Shown here piece by piece: positions 23,072 to 31,680 of a stretch of 64,000 nt of DNA. Every line of letters starts with the position of its first letter. Position 1 is the stretch's first letter. Origin of the DNA: Flavobacterium subsaxonicum WB 4.1-42 = DSM 21790. Lineage in GTDB: Bacteria > Bacteroidota > Bacteroidia > Flavobacteriales > Flavobacteriaceae. The position numbers and the translations under genes were made by a program. The stretch spans positions 915,178 through 979,177 of the forward strand of contig NZ_KE383909.1 of the NCBI RefSeq assembly GCF_000422725.1. The letters run 5' to 3'. A model generated the notes under the pieces. The model saw only the letters and a program-made list of their open reading frames with translations, ran no database searches and was not told the origin of the DNA.

Positions 23072-23917
23072 ATGAAAACTATAAAAATAGCAGGCGTACC
23101 CGAGCATTTTAACCTGCCGTGGCACCTGTGCATAGAAAATGGCGAGTTCGAAAATGCCGGAGTTAACGTAGAATGGACTGATGTGCCCGAAGGTACCGGC
23201 AAATTATGCCAGATGCTTCGCGATGGCGAGACTGATGTTGCCGTGATTTTAACCGAAGGTATTGTTAAAGATATTGCTGCCGGCAACCCGAGCAAAATAG
23301 TTCAGATATACGTGCAGTCGCCTTTAATCTGGGGCATCCACGTTGGTGCTGCTTCCGGTTTTAAAACGTTGGCCGACCTTAAAAATGGTAAAGTGGCTAT
23401 TAGCCGCTATGGGTCGGGGTCGCACTTAATGGCGTTTGTAAATGCGCAAAATGAGGGCTGGGACCCGTCGCAACTGCAGTTCGAGATCATAAATACCCTC
23501 GATGGCGCTGTTGAAGCCCTAACCGATGGTACTGCCGATTATTTTATGTGGGAACGTTTTATGACCAAACCCATTGTAGATAAAGGTATTTTTAGGCGCG
23601 TGGCAGACTGCCCTACCCCCTGGCCAAGTTTTGTTATTGCGGTACGAAATGAGGTGTTAGAAAACAATACCGATGCTATTGGAACGGTTTTGGATATTAT
23701 AAACCAAACCACGGCCGATTTTAAGGAGATACCCAGTATAGACAGGACATTAGCCGAACGTTACGGACAAAAAACCGGGGATATTGCCGAATGGTTACAA
23801 TTAACCCAATGGTCTCAAAAGAAACTGGATAAAAATACGTTTGAAAAGATAGAAAATCAGCTGCTTGAGCTAAACATCATCAACAACAAAACTGCTTTCG
23901 AAAACGTAGTGGGCTAA
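23072..23917 (+). CDS. Periplasmic-binding-protein-fold protein without signal peptide
   Basis: 281 residues of the type 2 periplasmic-binding fold (SsuA/NMT1-like, Ca3427 group): IKIAGVPEHFNLPWHLCIENGEF at the start, VILTEGIVKDIAAGNPSKIV near 50-70, RYGSGSHLMAFV near 110, and TADYFMWERFMTKPIVDKG near 150. There is no signal peptide or lipobox and no transporter gene nearby, so this looks like a cytoplasmic protein that uses the fold to bind a small molecule, as in menaquinone-precursor enzymes such as MqnA/D. It forms a tight series with the SUI1 gene (11 bases) and the transglutaminase-type gene (16 bases). Confidence 0.78.
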   Translation: MKTIKIAGVPEHFNLPWHLCIENGEFENAGVNVEWTDVPEGTGKLCQMLRDGETDVAVILTEGIVKDIAAGNPSKIVQIYVQSPLIWGIHVGAASGFKTLADLKNGKVAISRYGSGSHLMAFVNAQNEGWDPSQLQFEIINTLDGAVEALTDGTADYFMWERFMTKPIVDKGIFRRVADCPTPWPSFVIAVRNEVLENNTDAIGTVLDIINQTTADFKEIPSIDRTLAERYGQKTGDIAEWLQLTQWSQKKLDKNTFEKIENQLLELNIINNKTAFENVVG

Positions 23918-23933
23918 CTGCCTGCTTACTGTA

Positions 23934-24866
23934 ATGATAAAACCGGATATTCCCAAAATAAAAGCCTTCATAAAAAAGCTTCAGGTAAAGAAGCCGTGGG
24001 ATTCCATTATCATTTTTGTGCTCAATGTGCTTATTGCCATCCCGCTTTTTATCATTATTCACCAGAATATTGTCGACCCAGAGTGGCCGCTGCATATAGA
24101 CCGTATCCTTATTTTCATAACAATGGTAACGGCTATCCAGCTTATATTAAGGCTGCTTAAGCACTTTCTTATCTTTTGCATTGCGGTCTATCTAATAGTA
24201 CTGTTGTATGGGTCGGTTTTTGGCAATTACGGGTTTAATGCTGTTTACGAAGAGTATGAGGCTATGGTGTATACTATGGCATACGACCCTAACCCGCAGG
24301 ATCTTATCATCTCTAAGCTATTGCCGTTTCCTAATAAGTCGAAGATTATCGATGCGGTAGATTATAACAATCCGCAGGTGCGTAATTATGCTGTGGGCGC
24401 TGCCACCAAATATTTTAAAGATGTTAAGGGCTACCACGAGCACAGGCTCATGATACAGTGCTTCTCGGTATTTAAAGATATCCGTAACCAGTGGAATTAC
24501 GTAAACGACCCGCGTAATGCCGAGTACATAGCATCGGCAAGCGAAACAATACTGCATTTCTCCGGCGATTGCGATGACCATGCAATACTAATGGCAGCCT
24601 GCATACGGGCAGTTGGCGGCACACCGCGTGTTATACATACCGGTGGGCACCTGTACCCCGAAATGCTGGTGGGTACCAAAGCCGACTTAGAGATTGCTAA
24701 CTACCTTATTAAAGAGCAGCTTTTTATAGAAGAAAGCCGCGGTAAAGAAGTGCATTACCACGTAGACGAATACGGCCAGGTATGGCTAAACCTTGACTAC
24801 ACCGCACGTTTTCCGGGCGGCCCTTTTATGAGCGAAGAGATACTTGGGGCATTGACGTTTAATTAA
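23934..24866 (+). CDS. Membrane-anchored transglutaminase-like protein
   Basis: 310 residues. Three hydrophobic helices fall at about 24-42, 57-72 and 78-97. The transglutaminase-like core follows: FSGDCDDHAILMAACIRAVGG near 204-224 holds the nucleophile Cys, GGHLYPEMLVG near 232 may hold the His, and a final DEYGQVWLNLDY near 280 the Asp. Bacterial proteins of this type are mostly of unknown role, perhaps proteases or amidases on the outside or inside face. It closes the plus-strand series and is followed by an inverted repeat tract. Confidence 0.8.
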   Translation: MIKPDIPKIKAFIKKLQVKKPWDSIIIFVLNVLIAIPLFIIIHQNIVDPEWPLHIDRILIFITMVTAIQLILRLLKHFLIFCIAVYLIVLLYGSVFGNYGFNAVYEEYEAMVYTMAYDPNPQDLIISKLLPFPNKSKIIDAVDYNNPQVRNYAVGAATKYFKDVKGYHEHRLMIQCFSVFKDIRNQWNYVNDPRNAEYIASASETILHFSGDCDDHAILMAACIRAVGGTPRVIHTGGHLYPEMLVGTKADLEIANYLIKEQLFIEESRGKEVHYHVDEYGQVWLNLDYTARFPGGPFMSEEILGALTFN

Positions 24867-24878
24867 TATTATAATCGT

Positions 24879-24998
24879 AAAGTCATAAAGTCGAAAGTCA
24901 TAAAGTCAAATGTCCTTTATGGATATTAACAGAGTTCGGCCTGATAATTTGATAGTCTTCGAGACTTGACGGCTTTCGACTTTATGACTTTCGACTTT
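24879..24998. repeat. Empty inverted repeat of AAGTCATAAAGTCGA words
   Basis: Left arm 24879-24907 and right arm 24963-24998, with 55 bases between. CTTTCGACTTTATGACTTT in the right arm is the exact reverse complement of a stretch in the left arm. It sits between convergent genes and ends a few bases from the ung stop codon. No ORF is in the loop. The structure could act as a bidirectional terminator. Confidence 0.8.
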
Positions 24999-25003
24999 AA
25001 AAT

Positions 25004-25669
25004 TTACCACTCAATCTCCTTCTTACCTTTTTCCTTTAAAAACGCATTGGTTTTACTAAAATGCTTATTGCCAAACCAGTGCCCTTTATTCGCGCTAAGC
25101 GGCGATGGGTGGCCTGATTCTAACACCAGATGCTTGTTCTTATCAACGCGCGCACCTTTCTTTTTAGCCGATCCTCCCCAAAGCAGGAAAACAACATCTT
25201 TCTTTTCGTCAGATATTTTCTGGATAACAGCATCAGTAAACGCCTCCCAACCCTTGCCTTGGTGGCTGTTGGCTTCAGCCTGCCTAACCGTTAGCACCGC
25301 ATTTAGCAGCAGCACACCCTGATTAGCCCAGCGCTCTAAATTGCCCGTTGGCGGAAAAGGCTTATCAAGGTCGGCCTGAATTTCCCTGAAAATATTTTGC
25401 AGCGACGGCGGGTTAGGTACACCATCCTTAACCGAAAAACAGAGTCCGTTTGCCTGCCCAGGCCCGTGGTAAGGGTCCTGCCCCAATATCACCACTTCTA
25501 CCTTATCAAAAGGGCAATGGTCAAAAGCCGAAAATATTTGCTTGCCGGGAGGGTAGCAGGTATGGGCTGCATATTCATCCTTTACAAAGCCAATCAGGCT
25601 ATCAAAATACGGTTTATCAAACTCGCTGGCCAGAGCTTTTTTCCACGATTCGTGTATAGCTACGTTCAT
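25004..25669 (-). CDS. ung: Uracil-DNA glycosylase, family 1
   Basis: 221 residues. Removes uracil from DNA to start base-excision repair. Active-site loop GQDPYHGPGQANGLCFSV with D65 and H68, and the minor-groove loop HPSPLSANKGHW with H187, are both canonical, as is LLLNAVLTVR near 115. The start at 25669 (MNVAIHESWKKAL) is chosen because it matches family starts; the frame to 25714 adds 15 hydrophobic residues that are unlikely. The gene is divergent from the mutS2-like gene by about 130 bases. Confidence 0.95.
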   Translation of the reverse strand: MNVAIHESWKKALASEFDKPYFDSLIGFVKDEYAAHTCYPPGKQIFSAFDHCPFDKVEVVILGQDPYHGPGQANGLCFSVKDGVPNPPSLQNIFREIQADLDKPFPPTGNLERWANQGVLLLNAVLTVRQAEANSHQGKGWEAFTDAVIQKISDEKKDVVFLLWGGSAKKKGARVDKNKHLVLESGHPSPLSANKGHWFGNKHFSKTNAFLKEKGKKEIEW

Positions 25670-25801
25670 TATTTGCTGATTTTGTACAAATATAAAAATT
25701 GTAGGGCATTGCATTTATAAAGGCGTCTTAAAGTTGACTGACAAATGTGCAGTCTGGCTTAATATGTAGTATTTTTGCATAAAATTTGCTGTATAAATAT
25801 A

Positions 25802-27970
25802 ATGATAAGCATAACAGATAAAACGCTAAAAGACCTTGAATTTGGCACCGTACTGGAAGCCGTTGCCGGTAGCTGCACCACAGAGCCGGGCATGGAAAAG
25901 GCTCTTTTAATAACGCCACTTAAAGATAAAGAGACACTGATGGAAGCGCTTAAGCAAACATCTGAGTTTGTATCGTCTTTTGATAATAATAACGCACTGC
26001 CCAATCACGGGTTTGAGCCCATAACCAAAGAGGTTAAATTTCTGGCTATAGAAGACAGTTACCTGGATGCACCCGCTTTCAGGAAAATTGCTGTGGTGTC
26101 AGAAACTGTAAACACACTGGTAAAATTTCTTGATAAGTTTAACGACTACTATCCTACCCTAAACAACAGGGCACTACAGGTAGAATATACTAAGGACATC
26201 CTAAAATACATCGATAAGATAGTAGACAAATACGGCGAAGTTAAAGACGATGCATCGCCCCAATTGCAGGAAATTCGCCGTGAGATGAACCTTGTAAAAA
26301 TTAAGATAAACCAAAGTTTTACGGCGGCGCTAAGCCAGTACAACGGCCTTGGCTATCTTGATGATATTAAGGAAAGCGTGGTAGAGAACCGCCGCGTACT
26401 GGCCGTATCTGCCATGTACCGTCGCAAAGTTAAAGGGTCTATACTTGGCAGCTCTAAAACGGGCAGCATTGCCTACATAGAACCCGAGGCTACGTTGCGC
26501 TTTTCGCGCGAGCTCAACAATTTTGAGTACGAAGAAAAAGAAGAAGTAAAGCGCATTTTATTGCAGCTCTCTAATTTGGTTCGCCCTTATGTGCCGCTGC
26601 TTTACGATTATCAGGAATTTTTGACCGATATTGACGTGATTTCCGGAAAGGCAAAATATGCCAAAAGGATAAATGGTATACTGCCGGGCATTAATGAGGA
26701 GAGAAGGCTGTATTTCCGCGAGGCCTACCACCCTATTTTATACTCCAGCAACAGGCAAAAAAATAAGCCCACGTTTCCGCAAACTATAGAGCTTACGCCC
26801 GAGAACCGTATTATAGTAATATCCGGCCCAAATGCCGGCGGTAAAAGTATTACCCTTAAAACTATTGGCCTGTTGCAATTAATGCTGCAATGTGGCTTAC
26901 TGATACCGGTACACGAACGCAGCGAAACATTTTTGTTTGACAGGATAATGACCGATATTGGCGATAACCAGTCGATTGAAAATCATTTAAGTACGTACAG
27001 TTACCGTCTTAAAAACATGAACTACTTTTTAAAGAAGTGTAATGATAAGACGCTGTTTTTGATTGACGAATTTGGTACAGGGTCTGATCCTGAACTGGGT
27101 GGCGCCCTGGCCGAAATATTTCTGGAAGAATTTTACCATCGCGAAGCCTTTGGTATTATAACCACGCACTATACCAATTTAAAGATATTGGCTAACGAGC
27201 TGCCTTATGCCACCAATGCCAACATGCTTTTCGACGAGAAATCGTTGGAACCTATGTACAAGCTTATCTTGGGTCAGGCGGGTAGTTCGTTTACTTTTGA
27301 GGTGGCACAAAAAAACGGCATACCGTACGGACTTATAAACCGTGCCAAGAAAAAAATTGAAGGCAGCAAAGTACGTTTTGATAAAACAATTGCCACCCTG
27401 CAAAAAGAGCGCTCCAAGCTGGAAAAAACATCGCAAAATCTAAAAGAGGAAGAGGTTCGCGCTCGCGAAGAGGGTAAAAAGATGGAGAACATTAATACCC
27501 GCATTCAGCAAAAGCTGGAAAGCTACCAGGAACTTTATGATGCTAACCAACGCCTTATTTATATGGGTCAGAAACTGGATGACATAAGCGAGAAGTACTT
27601 TAACAGCAAGAACAAGAAAGACCTTATTGGCGAATTTCTTAAAATGGTAGAGATAGAAAATTCTAAGCGTAAGAAGGTTACTCCAAAAGAAAAGAAAGTA
27701 ATTGAGGTTAAGCAAAAAGAGGTTATTGCCGAGGTACAGGTTATAGTTGAGGAAATTCGCCAGGAAAAGAAAGAGAAAAAGATAAAAGAAAAGAGTGTAG
27801 AAAAACCCAAAGCCATCCTTAAAATTGGCGACCGCGTGCGCATGATTGATGGTAAGGCCGTTGGTACGCTTGATGCTATAGAACGTAAAAAAGCTACGGT
27901 AAACTATGGTACTTTTACCTCGAAGGTAGATTTAGAATCGTTGGAACTTGTAGAGGCAATGAAGAAATAG
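25802..27970 (+). CDS. MutS2-like ATPase without Smr domain
   Basis: 722 residues. MutS superfamily: lever and clamp helices at about 1-300, then the ATPase with Walker A GPNAGGKSITLKT near 342, Walker B LFLIDEFGTGSDPELGG near 417 and the GIITTHYTNLK segment near 450. Residues 520-620 form a long charged coiled coil, and the end (IGDRVRMIDGKAVGTLDAI and on) is the KOW-like domain of MutS2. The C-terminal Smr nuclease domain of Bacillus MutS2 is missing, and there is no mismatch-recognition domain. MutS2 binds branched DNA or stalled ribosomes; without Smr, cutting is not expected. The start at 25802 is preferred over 25775. Confidence 0.88.
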   Translation: MISITDKTLKDLEFGTVLEAVAGSCTTEPGMEKALLITPLKDKETLMEALKQTSEFVSSFDNNNALPNHGFEPITKEVKFLAIEDSYLDAPAFRKIAVVSETVNTLVKFLDKFNDYYPTLNNRALQVEYTKDILKYIDKIVDKYGEVKDDASPQLQEIRREMNLVKIKINQSFTAALSQYNGLGYLDDIKESVVENRRVLAVSAMYRRKVKGSILGSSKTGSIAYIEPEATLRFSRELNNFEYEEKEEVKRILLQLSNLVRPYVPLLYDYQEFLTDIDVISGKAKYAKRINGILPGINEERRLYFREAYHPILYSSNRQKNKPTFPQTIELTPENRIIVISGPNAGGKSITLKTIGLLQLMLQCGLLIPVHERSETFLFDRIMTDIGDNQSIENHLSTYSYRLKNMNYFLKKCNDKTLFLIDEFGTGSDPELGGALAEIFLEEFYHREAFGIITTHYTNLKILANELPYATNANMLFDEKSLEPMYKLILGQAGSSFTFEVAQKNGIPYGLINRAKKKIEGSKVRFDKTIATLQKERSKLEKTSQNLKEEEVRAREEGKKMENINTRIQQKLESYQELYDANQRLIYMGQKLDDISEKYFNSKNKKDLIGEFLKMVEIENSKRKKVTPKEKKVIEVKQKEVIAEVQVIVEEIRQEKKEKKIKEKSVEKPKAILKIGDRVRMIDGKAVGTLDAIERKKATVNYGTFTSKVDLESLELVEAMKK

Positions 27971-28004
27971 TGTAACAATGCATTAATGTTTTAATGTAAC
28001 AATA

Positions 28005-28418
28005 ATGGAAGATTTACCACAAAATAAAAAAATTATATTGTTTGATGGTGTTTGCAACCTTTGCGATGCCACCGTACAATTTATAATTAAGCACGATAAA
28101 AAGGATGTCTTTAGGTTTGTGCCTATACAGAGCGATTTAGGTCAATCGATTATACAGCATATTGGCATAGATACTTCTAAAACCGATTCTATAATATTGT
28201 ACGAACCTGGGCATGCCTACTATTATAAAGCCGAAGCAGCACTAAAAATTGCAACTGCCCTTGGTGGGATATATTCGGGCATGGCAATTTTTACTATTTT
28301 ACCCAAAGGTTTGTCTAATGCAGTATATGATTATATTGCGCGCAACCGCTACAAATGGTATGGCAAAAAAAATGATTGCATGATACCTACCCCAGAAATG
28401 AAGGCTAAGTTTTTATAA
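28005..28418 (+). CDS. DCC-type thiol-disulfide oxidoreductase-like protein (DUF393)
   Basis: 137 residues, the DUF393 family. The naming motif DGVCNLCD is at about 14-21 with a CxxC, followed by FIIKHDKKDVFRFVPIQSD. The fold is thioredoxin-like. Members are often found beside other redox proteins but their partners are not known. It follows the mutS2-like gene after 34 bases, in the same direction. Confidence 0.87.
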   Translation: MEDLPQNKKIILFDGVCNLCDATVQFIIKHDKKDVFRFVPIQSDLGQSIIQHIGIDTSKTDSIILYEPGHAYYYKAEAALKIATALGGIYSGMAIFTILPKGLSNAVYDYIARNRYKWYGKKNDCMIPTPEMKAKFL

Positions 28419-28452
28419 ATATACGGTTAGCCACTTGGTGCCAAGACAAAAT

Positions 28453-28477
28453 AAAAAAGCCCCGCATTTCGGGGCTC
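28453..28477 (-). terminator. Terminator of T9SS cargo gene 1 (possibly bidirectional)
   Basis: AGCCCCG / CGGGGCT hairpin with CATTT loop; on the minus strand it runs into TTTTTTATTTT. It may also stop the plus-strand DUF393 transcript. Confidence 0.8.
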
Positions 28478-28502
28478 ACTTATTATATGCAAAAACTAAT
28501 AA

Positions 28503-29582
28503 TTAGTTTTTAACGATCTTTTTGGTAGTTGTACCATTTTCTGATGCAATTGTTACCATGTAAACACCAGATGCAAGATCTGAAATATTTACCTGAGTCT
28601 CTGCAGCACCATTAAATTTAACTGATTTTACTGTACGGCCGTTAACATCTACAATAGCAACATTGTTAACAAGAGTGTTATCAGCATTAGTAACGTTAAT
28701 TACGTTAGTTGCAGGGTTAGGGAAAATAGAGAATTGTGTAGCAGCAACAACATCTTTAACAGCAAGTAAAGAATCAGAAGCGCTGGTTTTAACAGCAATG
28801 TTATCAAACCATCCTGTAGCAGATTCTGTATTAGTTGCAGATGTAGTAGATCCTGCTGCAGCATAAAAATCAATTTCACCTGGAATTTCGCCTGGTGCAG
28901 CACCTTCTATGCTAACAGAATATTCGCCATATTTAAATATAATTTCTCCTGTGGTAACATTATAGCTAAACCCAGCTCTTATCCAAGTGTTTTCTGGTAA
29001 TATTACATTTGCTGATGTAGTATTTTCAGGATTTAAACCAAAAATATATGTTCCTGTACCCGGTGTAGAAGTATAATAGCCTAATCCTGAAATAATACCT
29101 GTAGAAGTAGCTAAGTTAATACCCGATAATAGTTTAGAACTATCTTCGTTAAAAATAGCAACTCGCATATTGTTTAAGCTTGCTCCAGGTGCACCTGTAT
29201 AGTAATCAAATTCAACCTCAAGTAAATCATTACCTTCTGTTCTCGCATCCCAAAAATCTGCAAGACCTGTTTTCCATGCATACGCAGCACCATAGTTACC
29301 GTTTGGTCCTTCAATTTGTAAAACATTTCCATGTCCTTCACCACCATCAACAACCTGGATAACAGAAGCATCTGTCATGTTTGTAGTTGTTGTTGTTGTT
29401 CCTGCAGCTCCGTTATTAGTTCCACCTGCATACCAGTCGCCCTGGCCTGCTGTTACTCCTGTAAAGTCTTCAACCAAGTTACCAACAATAAGTGCATTAA
29501 AATCATCAGATTGAAAAGTCTGAGCTTTTACAGTAAAAAAAGACCCCATTAAGAATGCGGCTAATAGTAATTGTTTTTTCAT
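28503..29582 (-). CDS. Secreted T9SS type A cargo protein 1
   Basis: 359 residues. Signal peptide MKKQLLLAAFLMGSFFTVKAQ, then a beta-rich body (about 25-275) with many Gly, Thr and Asn residues resembling a lectin-like or concanavalin-type jelly roll. The last 75 residues are the type A C-terminal sorting domain: FSIFPNPATNVINV, VDVNGRTVKSVKF, VNISDLASGVYMVTI and the closing KKIVKN. The domain takes the protein through the T9SS to the cell surface. The start at 29582 fits the signal peptide; the frame to 29645 does not. It is the first of three tandem paralogues with the same C-terminus. The substrate is unknown. Confidence 0.87.
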   Translation of the reverse strand: MKKQLLLAAFLMGSFFTVKAQTFQSDDFNALIVGNLVEDFTGVTAGQGDWYAGGTNNGAAGTTTTTTNMTDASVIQVVDGGEGHGNVLQIEGPNGNYGAAYAWKTGLADFWDARTEGNDLLEVEFDYYTGAPGASLNNMRVAIFNEDSSKLLSGINLATSTGIISGLGYYTSTPGTGTYIFGLNPENTTSANVILPENTWIRAGFSYNVTTGEIIFKYGEYSVSIEGAAPGEIPGEIDFYAAAGSTTSATNTESATGWFDNIAVKTSASDSLLAVKDVVAATQFSIFPNPATNVINVTNADNTLVNNVAIVDVNGRTVKSVKFNGAAETQVNISDLASGVYMVTIASENGTTTKKIVKN

Positions 29583-29603
29583 AATAATAGTGTATAATTT
29601 TGC

Positions 29604-29611
29604 CAAATATA
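29604..29611 (-). promoter_or_regulatory. -7 box (TATATTTG) of T9SS cargo gene 1
   Basis: TAnnTTTG on the minus strand, about 22 bases before the ATG at 29582. Confidence 0.5.
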
Positions 29612-29640
29612 TGACTAAATATGCAATTATAGATGTTTTG

Positions 29641-29675
29641 GGCAAAAAAAAACAGGCAATAAATGCCTGTTTTTA
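29641..29675 (-). terminator. Terminator of T9SS cargo gene 2
   Basis: ACAGGCA / TGCCTGT hairpin followed by T run on the minus strand. The same stem is reused after cargo gene 3 at 30670-30700. Confidence 0.8.
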
Positions 29676-29693
29676 ATATAATAGAACTTAAAA

Positions 29694-30608
29694 TTAGTTC
29701 TTAATAACTTTTTTGGTTGTAGTTCCTTTGTCAGAAGTAATTGTCATCATATAAACACCAGATGCAAGATCTGAAATATTTACCTGAGCATCTGCAACAC
29801 CGTTAAATTTAACCGATTTAACAACTCTACCGTTAAGGTCAGCAATAGATGCGCCATCAACAAGAATGTTAGATGTGTTAGTAATATTTACAACATTAGT
29901 AGCAGGGTTTGGAGATACTGATAACTGAGAAGCTAATACATCTTTAACACTTGCAACAGTACCTGTAGTTGTAACAGCAAAATCATCTACTAATAGTGCA
30001 AATGCATCATCAGTTACATAGTTTATTGCTATATAAACAGATTGAGTATCAAACTCGTCAAGAGTAAAAGTATATTGTGTATATTCTCCTGCAGGAACTT
30101 CAATAAAATCATCACCAGATATAATTGCGAAATCAGAAGAATCAGTATTGCCTGTAGTTGATACAGCTACATTAATTCTTTCCATACCCCATGTATCTGT
30201 AATAGATTTAGCCCAAAATGTAACAGTGTTACCAGATGAACCTAATGTAATTTGAGGCGTTATAAACCAATCATTATTGGTAGGAGTTGAAGCCGCGAAA
30301 AAGGCAAGTGTTTTTTCTCCAGAATGTGCAGCCCAGTTTTCTTCAAGTGCAGGCTGTGTTGTTGTAGAATTAAAAACAATTGCAGTACCTGTATAACCAG
30401 AATTGTCGAAAACGTAAGGTACATTATCTGCATCTTCTATACCGTAAGTTGCAGATCCATCTTCATCTATTTGAGACCATGGGCCAATAGCTTCAATAAT
30501 AAAATCTTCATAACTATCAAAGTTATCAGAGAATAAAGTGGTAGTTTGTGCTTTGGCTGTTAAAAAAGACCCCATTAAAAATGCGGCCAATAGTAAATTT
30601 TTTTTCAT
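29694..30608 (-). CDS. Secreted T9SS type A cargo protein 2, cleaved-adhesin-like
   Basis: 304 residues. Signal peptide MKKNLLLAAFLMGSFLTAKAQ, almost that of protein 1. Residues 22-215 contain EENWAAHSGEKTLAFFA, NDWFITPQITLGSSGNTVTFWAKS and the FALLVDDFAVT end, which is the pattern of the cleaved adhesin / choice-of-anchor J jelly-roll domain found in gingipains and many Bacteroidota surface proteins. The last 75 residues are the type A sorting domain: LSVSPNPATNVVNI, ADLNGRVVKSVKF, VNISDLASGVYMMTI and KKVIKN. It has its own -7 box and terminator, thus is monocistronic. It may bind sugars or proteins at the surface, but there is no enzyme motif. Confidence 0.88.
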   Translation of the reverse strand: MKKNLLLAAFLMGSFLTAKAQTTTLFSDNFDSYEDFIIEAIGPWSQIDEDGSATYGIEDADNVPYVFDNSGYTGTAIVFNSTTTQPALEENWAAHSGEKTLAFFAASTPTNNDWFITPQITLGSSGNTVTFWAKSITDTWGMERINVAVSTTGNTDSSDFAIISGDDFIEVPAGEYTQYTFTLDEFDTQSVYIAINYVTDDAFALLVDDFAVTTTGTVASVKDVLASQLSVSPNPATNVVNITNTSNILVDGASIADLNGRVVKSVKFNGVADAQVNISDLASGVYMMTITSDKGTTTKKVIKN

Positions 30609-30628
30609 GATAAAGTATATAATTTTTC

Positions 30629-30636
30629 CAAAAGTA
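30629..30636 (-). promoter_or_regulatory. -7 box (TACTTTTG) of T9SS cargo gene 2
   Basis: TAnnTTTG on the minus strand, about 21 bases upstream of the ATG at 30608. Confidence 0.5.
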
Positions 30637-30669
30637 TGGTAAAATAGGGCTTTATAATAAATTTTAACA

Positions 30670-30700
30670 TAAAAAAAACAGGCACTATGTGCCTGTTTTA
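30670..30700 (-). terminator. Terminator of T9SS cargo gene 3
   Basis: ACAGGCAC / GTGCCTGT hairpin with TAT loop and T run on the minus strand, a near copy of the terminator after gene 2. Confidence 0.8.
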
Positions 30701-30720
30701 CTTAATGTACTGAACTTAAA

Positions 30721-31512
30721 TTAGTTCTTGATAATTTTTTTAGTAGTAGTTCCTTTGTCAGATGATATTGTCATCATGTAAACGCCAGATGTAAGGTCAG
30801 AAATGTTTAACTGAGCATTAGCAACGCCATCAAATTTAACTGATTTAACTATACGTCCATTAATATCTGCCACACTAACATTGTTTAGCACTGTATTGCC
30901 CGAGTTAGAAACGTTGATAACATTGGTAGCCGGGTTAGGAGATACAGAAAATTGTGATGCCAGTGCCTCGTTGCGGCTTGCAGTAGACTGAACTGATATA
31001 TCATCAATTACAAGCTGTGCACCATCGCTGCCTGCGTACTGAAATTTAAGTTGCGCAGTGTCTCCTGCATACTCAGAAAGATTTACAGATACATCAAATG
31101 GTACATAGGTTTCAAATTCATCAGCATCATCTTCGTTCCATATAGACGTCCATGTAGTACCTCCGTCTGTGGAGATCGAAACTATAAAGTCGTAGTTATT
31201 GTTAGGATCTACAGACCAGTAGTAGCTTAACGAAGTTGTAAAAACTAATGTAGCATCATCTCCGGATGGTACTGTAAACTCCGGGCTAACCAAAGATTCG
31301 TCCTGATCTACAAGTGCAGGATCATACTGCACATTTGCAGATTGATCTCCGTTTATAGGGCCATCAGTATAAACTTCCCATGTATAATCTTCGTTAGTGG
31401 TTTCAATGCTCCACCCTGTAGGCGGAAAATCTCCTTCAAAATCTTCAGTTAACTGGGCATAAGTAAAGGTTGACATAGCAAGCATACTTAATAAAAGTAA
31501 ATTTCTTTTCAT
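30721..31512 (-). CDS. Secreted T9SS type A cargo protein 3, cleaved-adhesin-like
   Basis: 263 residues. Signal peptide MKRNLLLLSMLAMSTFTYAQ. Body about 21-185: FEGDFPPTGWSIETTN, ESLVSPEFTVPSG, LVFTTSLSYYWS and LVIDDISVQS fit the jelly-roll cleaved adhesin domain, with short Asp-rich turns that could bind calcium. The C-terminus is the same type A sorting domain: FSVSPNPATNVINV, ADINGRIVKSVKF, LNISDLTSGVYMMTI, KKIIKN. The start at 31512 matches the signal peptide. The gene is the upstream-most of the three paralogues. Confidence 0.88.
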   Translation of the reverse strand: MKRNLLLLSMLAMSTFTYAQLTEDFEGDFPPTGWSIETTNEDYTWEVYTDGPINGDQSANVQYDPALVDQDESLVSPEFTVPSGDDATLVFTTSLSYYWSVDPNNNYDFIVSISTDGGTTWTSIWNEDDADEFETYVPFDVSVNLSEYAGDTAQLKFQYAGSDGAQLVIDDISVQSTASRNEALASQFSVSPNPATNVINVSNSGNTVLNNVSVADINGRIVKSVKFDGVANAQLNISDLTSGVYMMTISSDKGTTTKKIIKN

Positions 31513-31536
31513 TGGTATAAGTTTTTTAGTTATACT

Positions 31537-31566
31537 CAAAAATAAATTAAAATTTTAACGCAACAA
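31537..31566 (-). promoter_or_regulatory. Promoter of T9SS cargo gene 3
   Basis: On the minus strand TTG (31564-31566), 19 bases, then TATTTTTG (31537-31544), a full Bacteroidota-type promoter 25 bases before the ATG. Confidence 0.55.
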
Positions 31567-31680
31567 TAAATTTTAATAAATATTTAAAAAACTTTTAACA
31601 AAAAAATAAATTAAAAACAAGCCTTTGTGAGTTATTGCTGAGATTAATTAAGAAATAAACCCAATTAACAAACCTTATTT

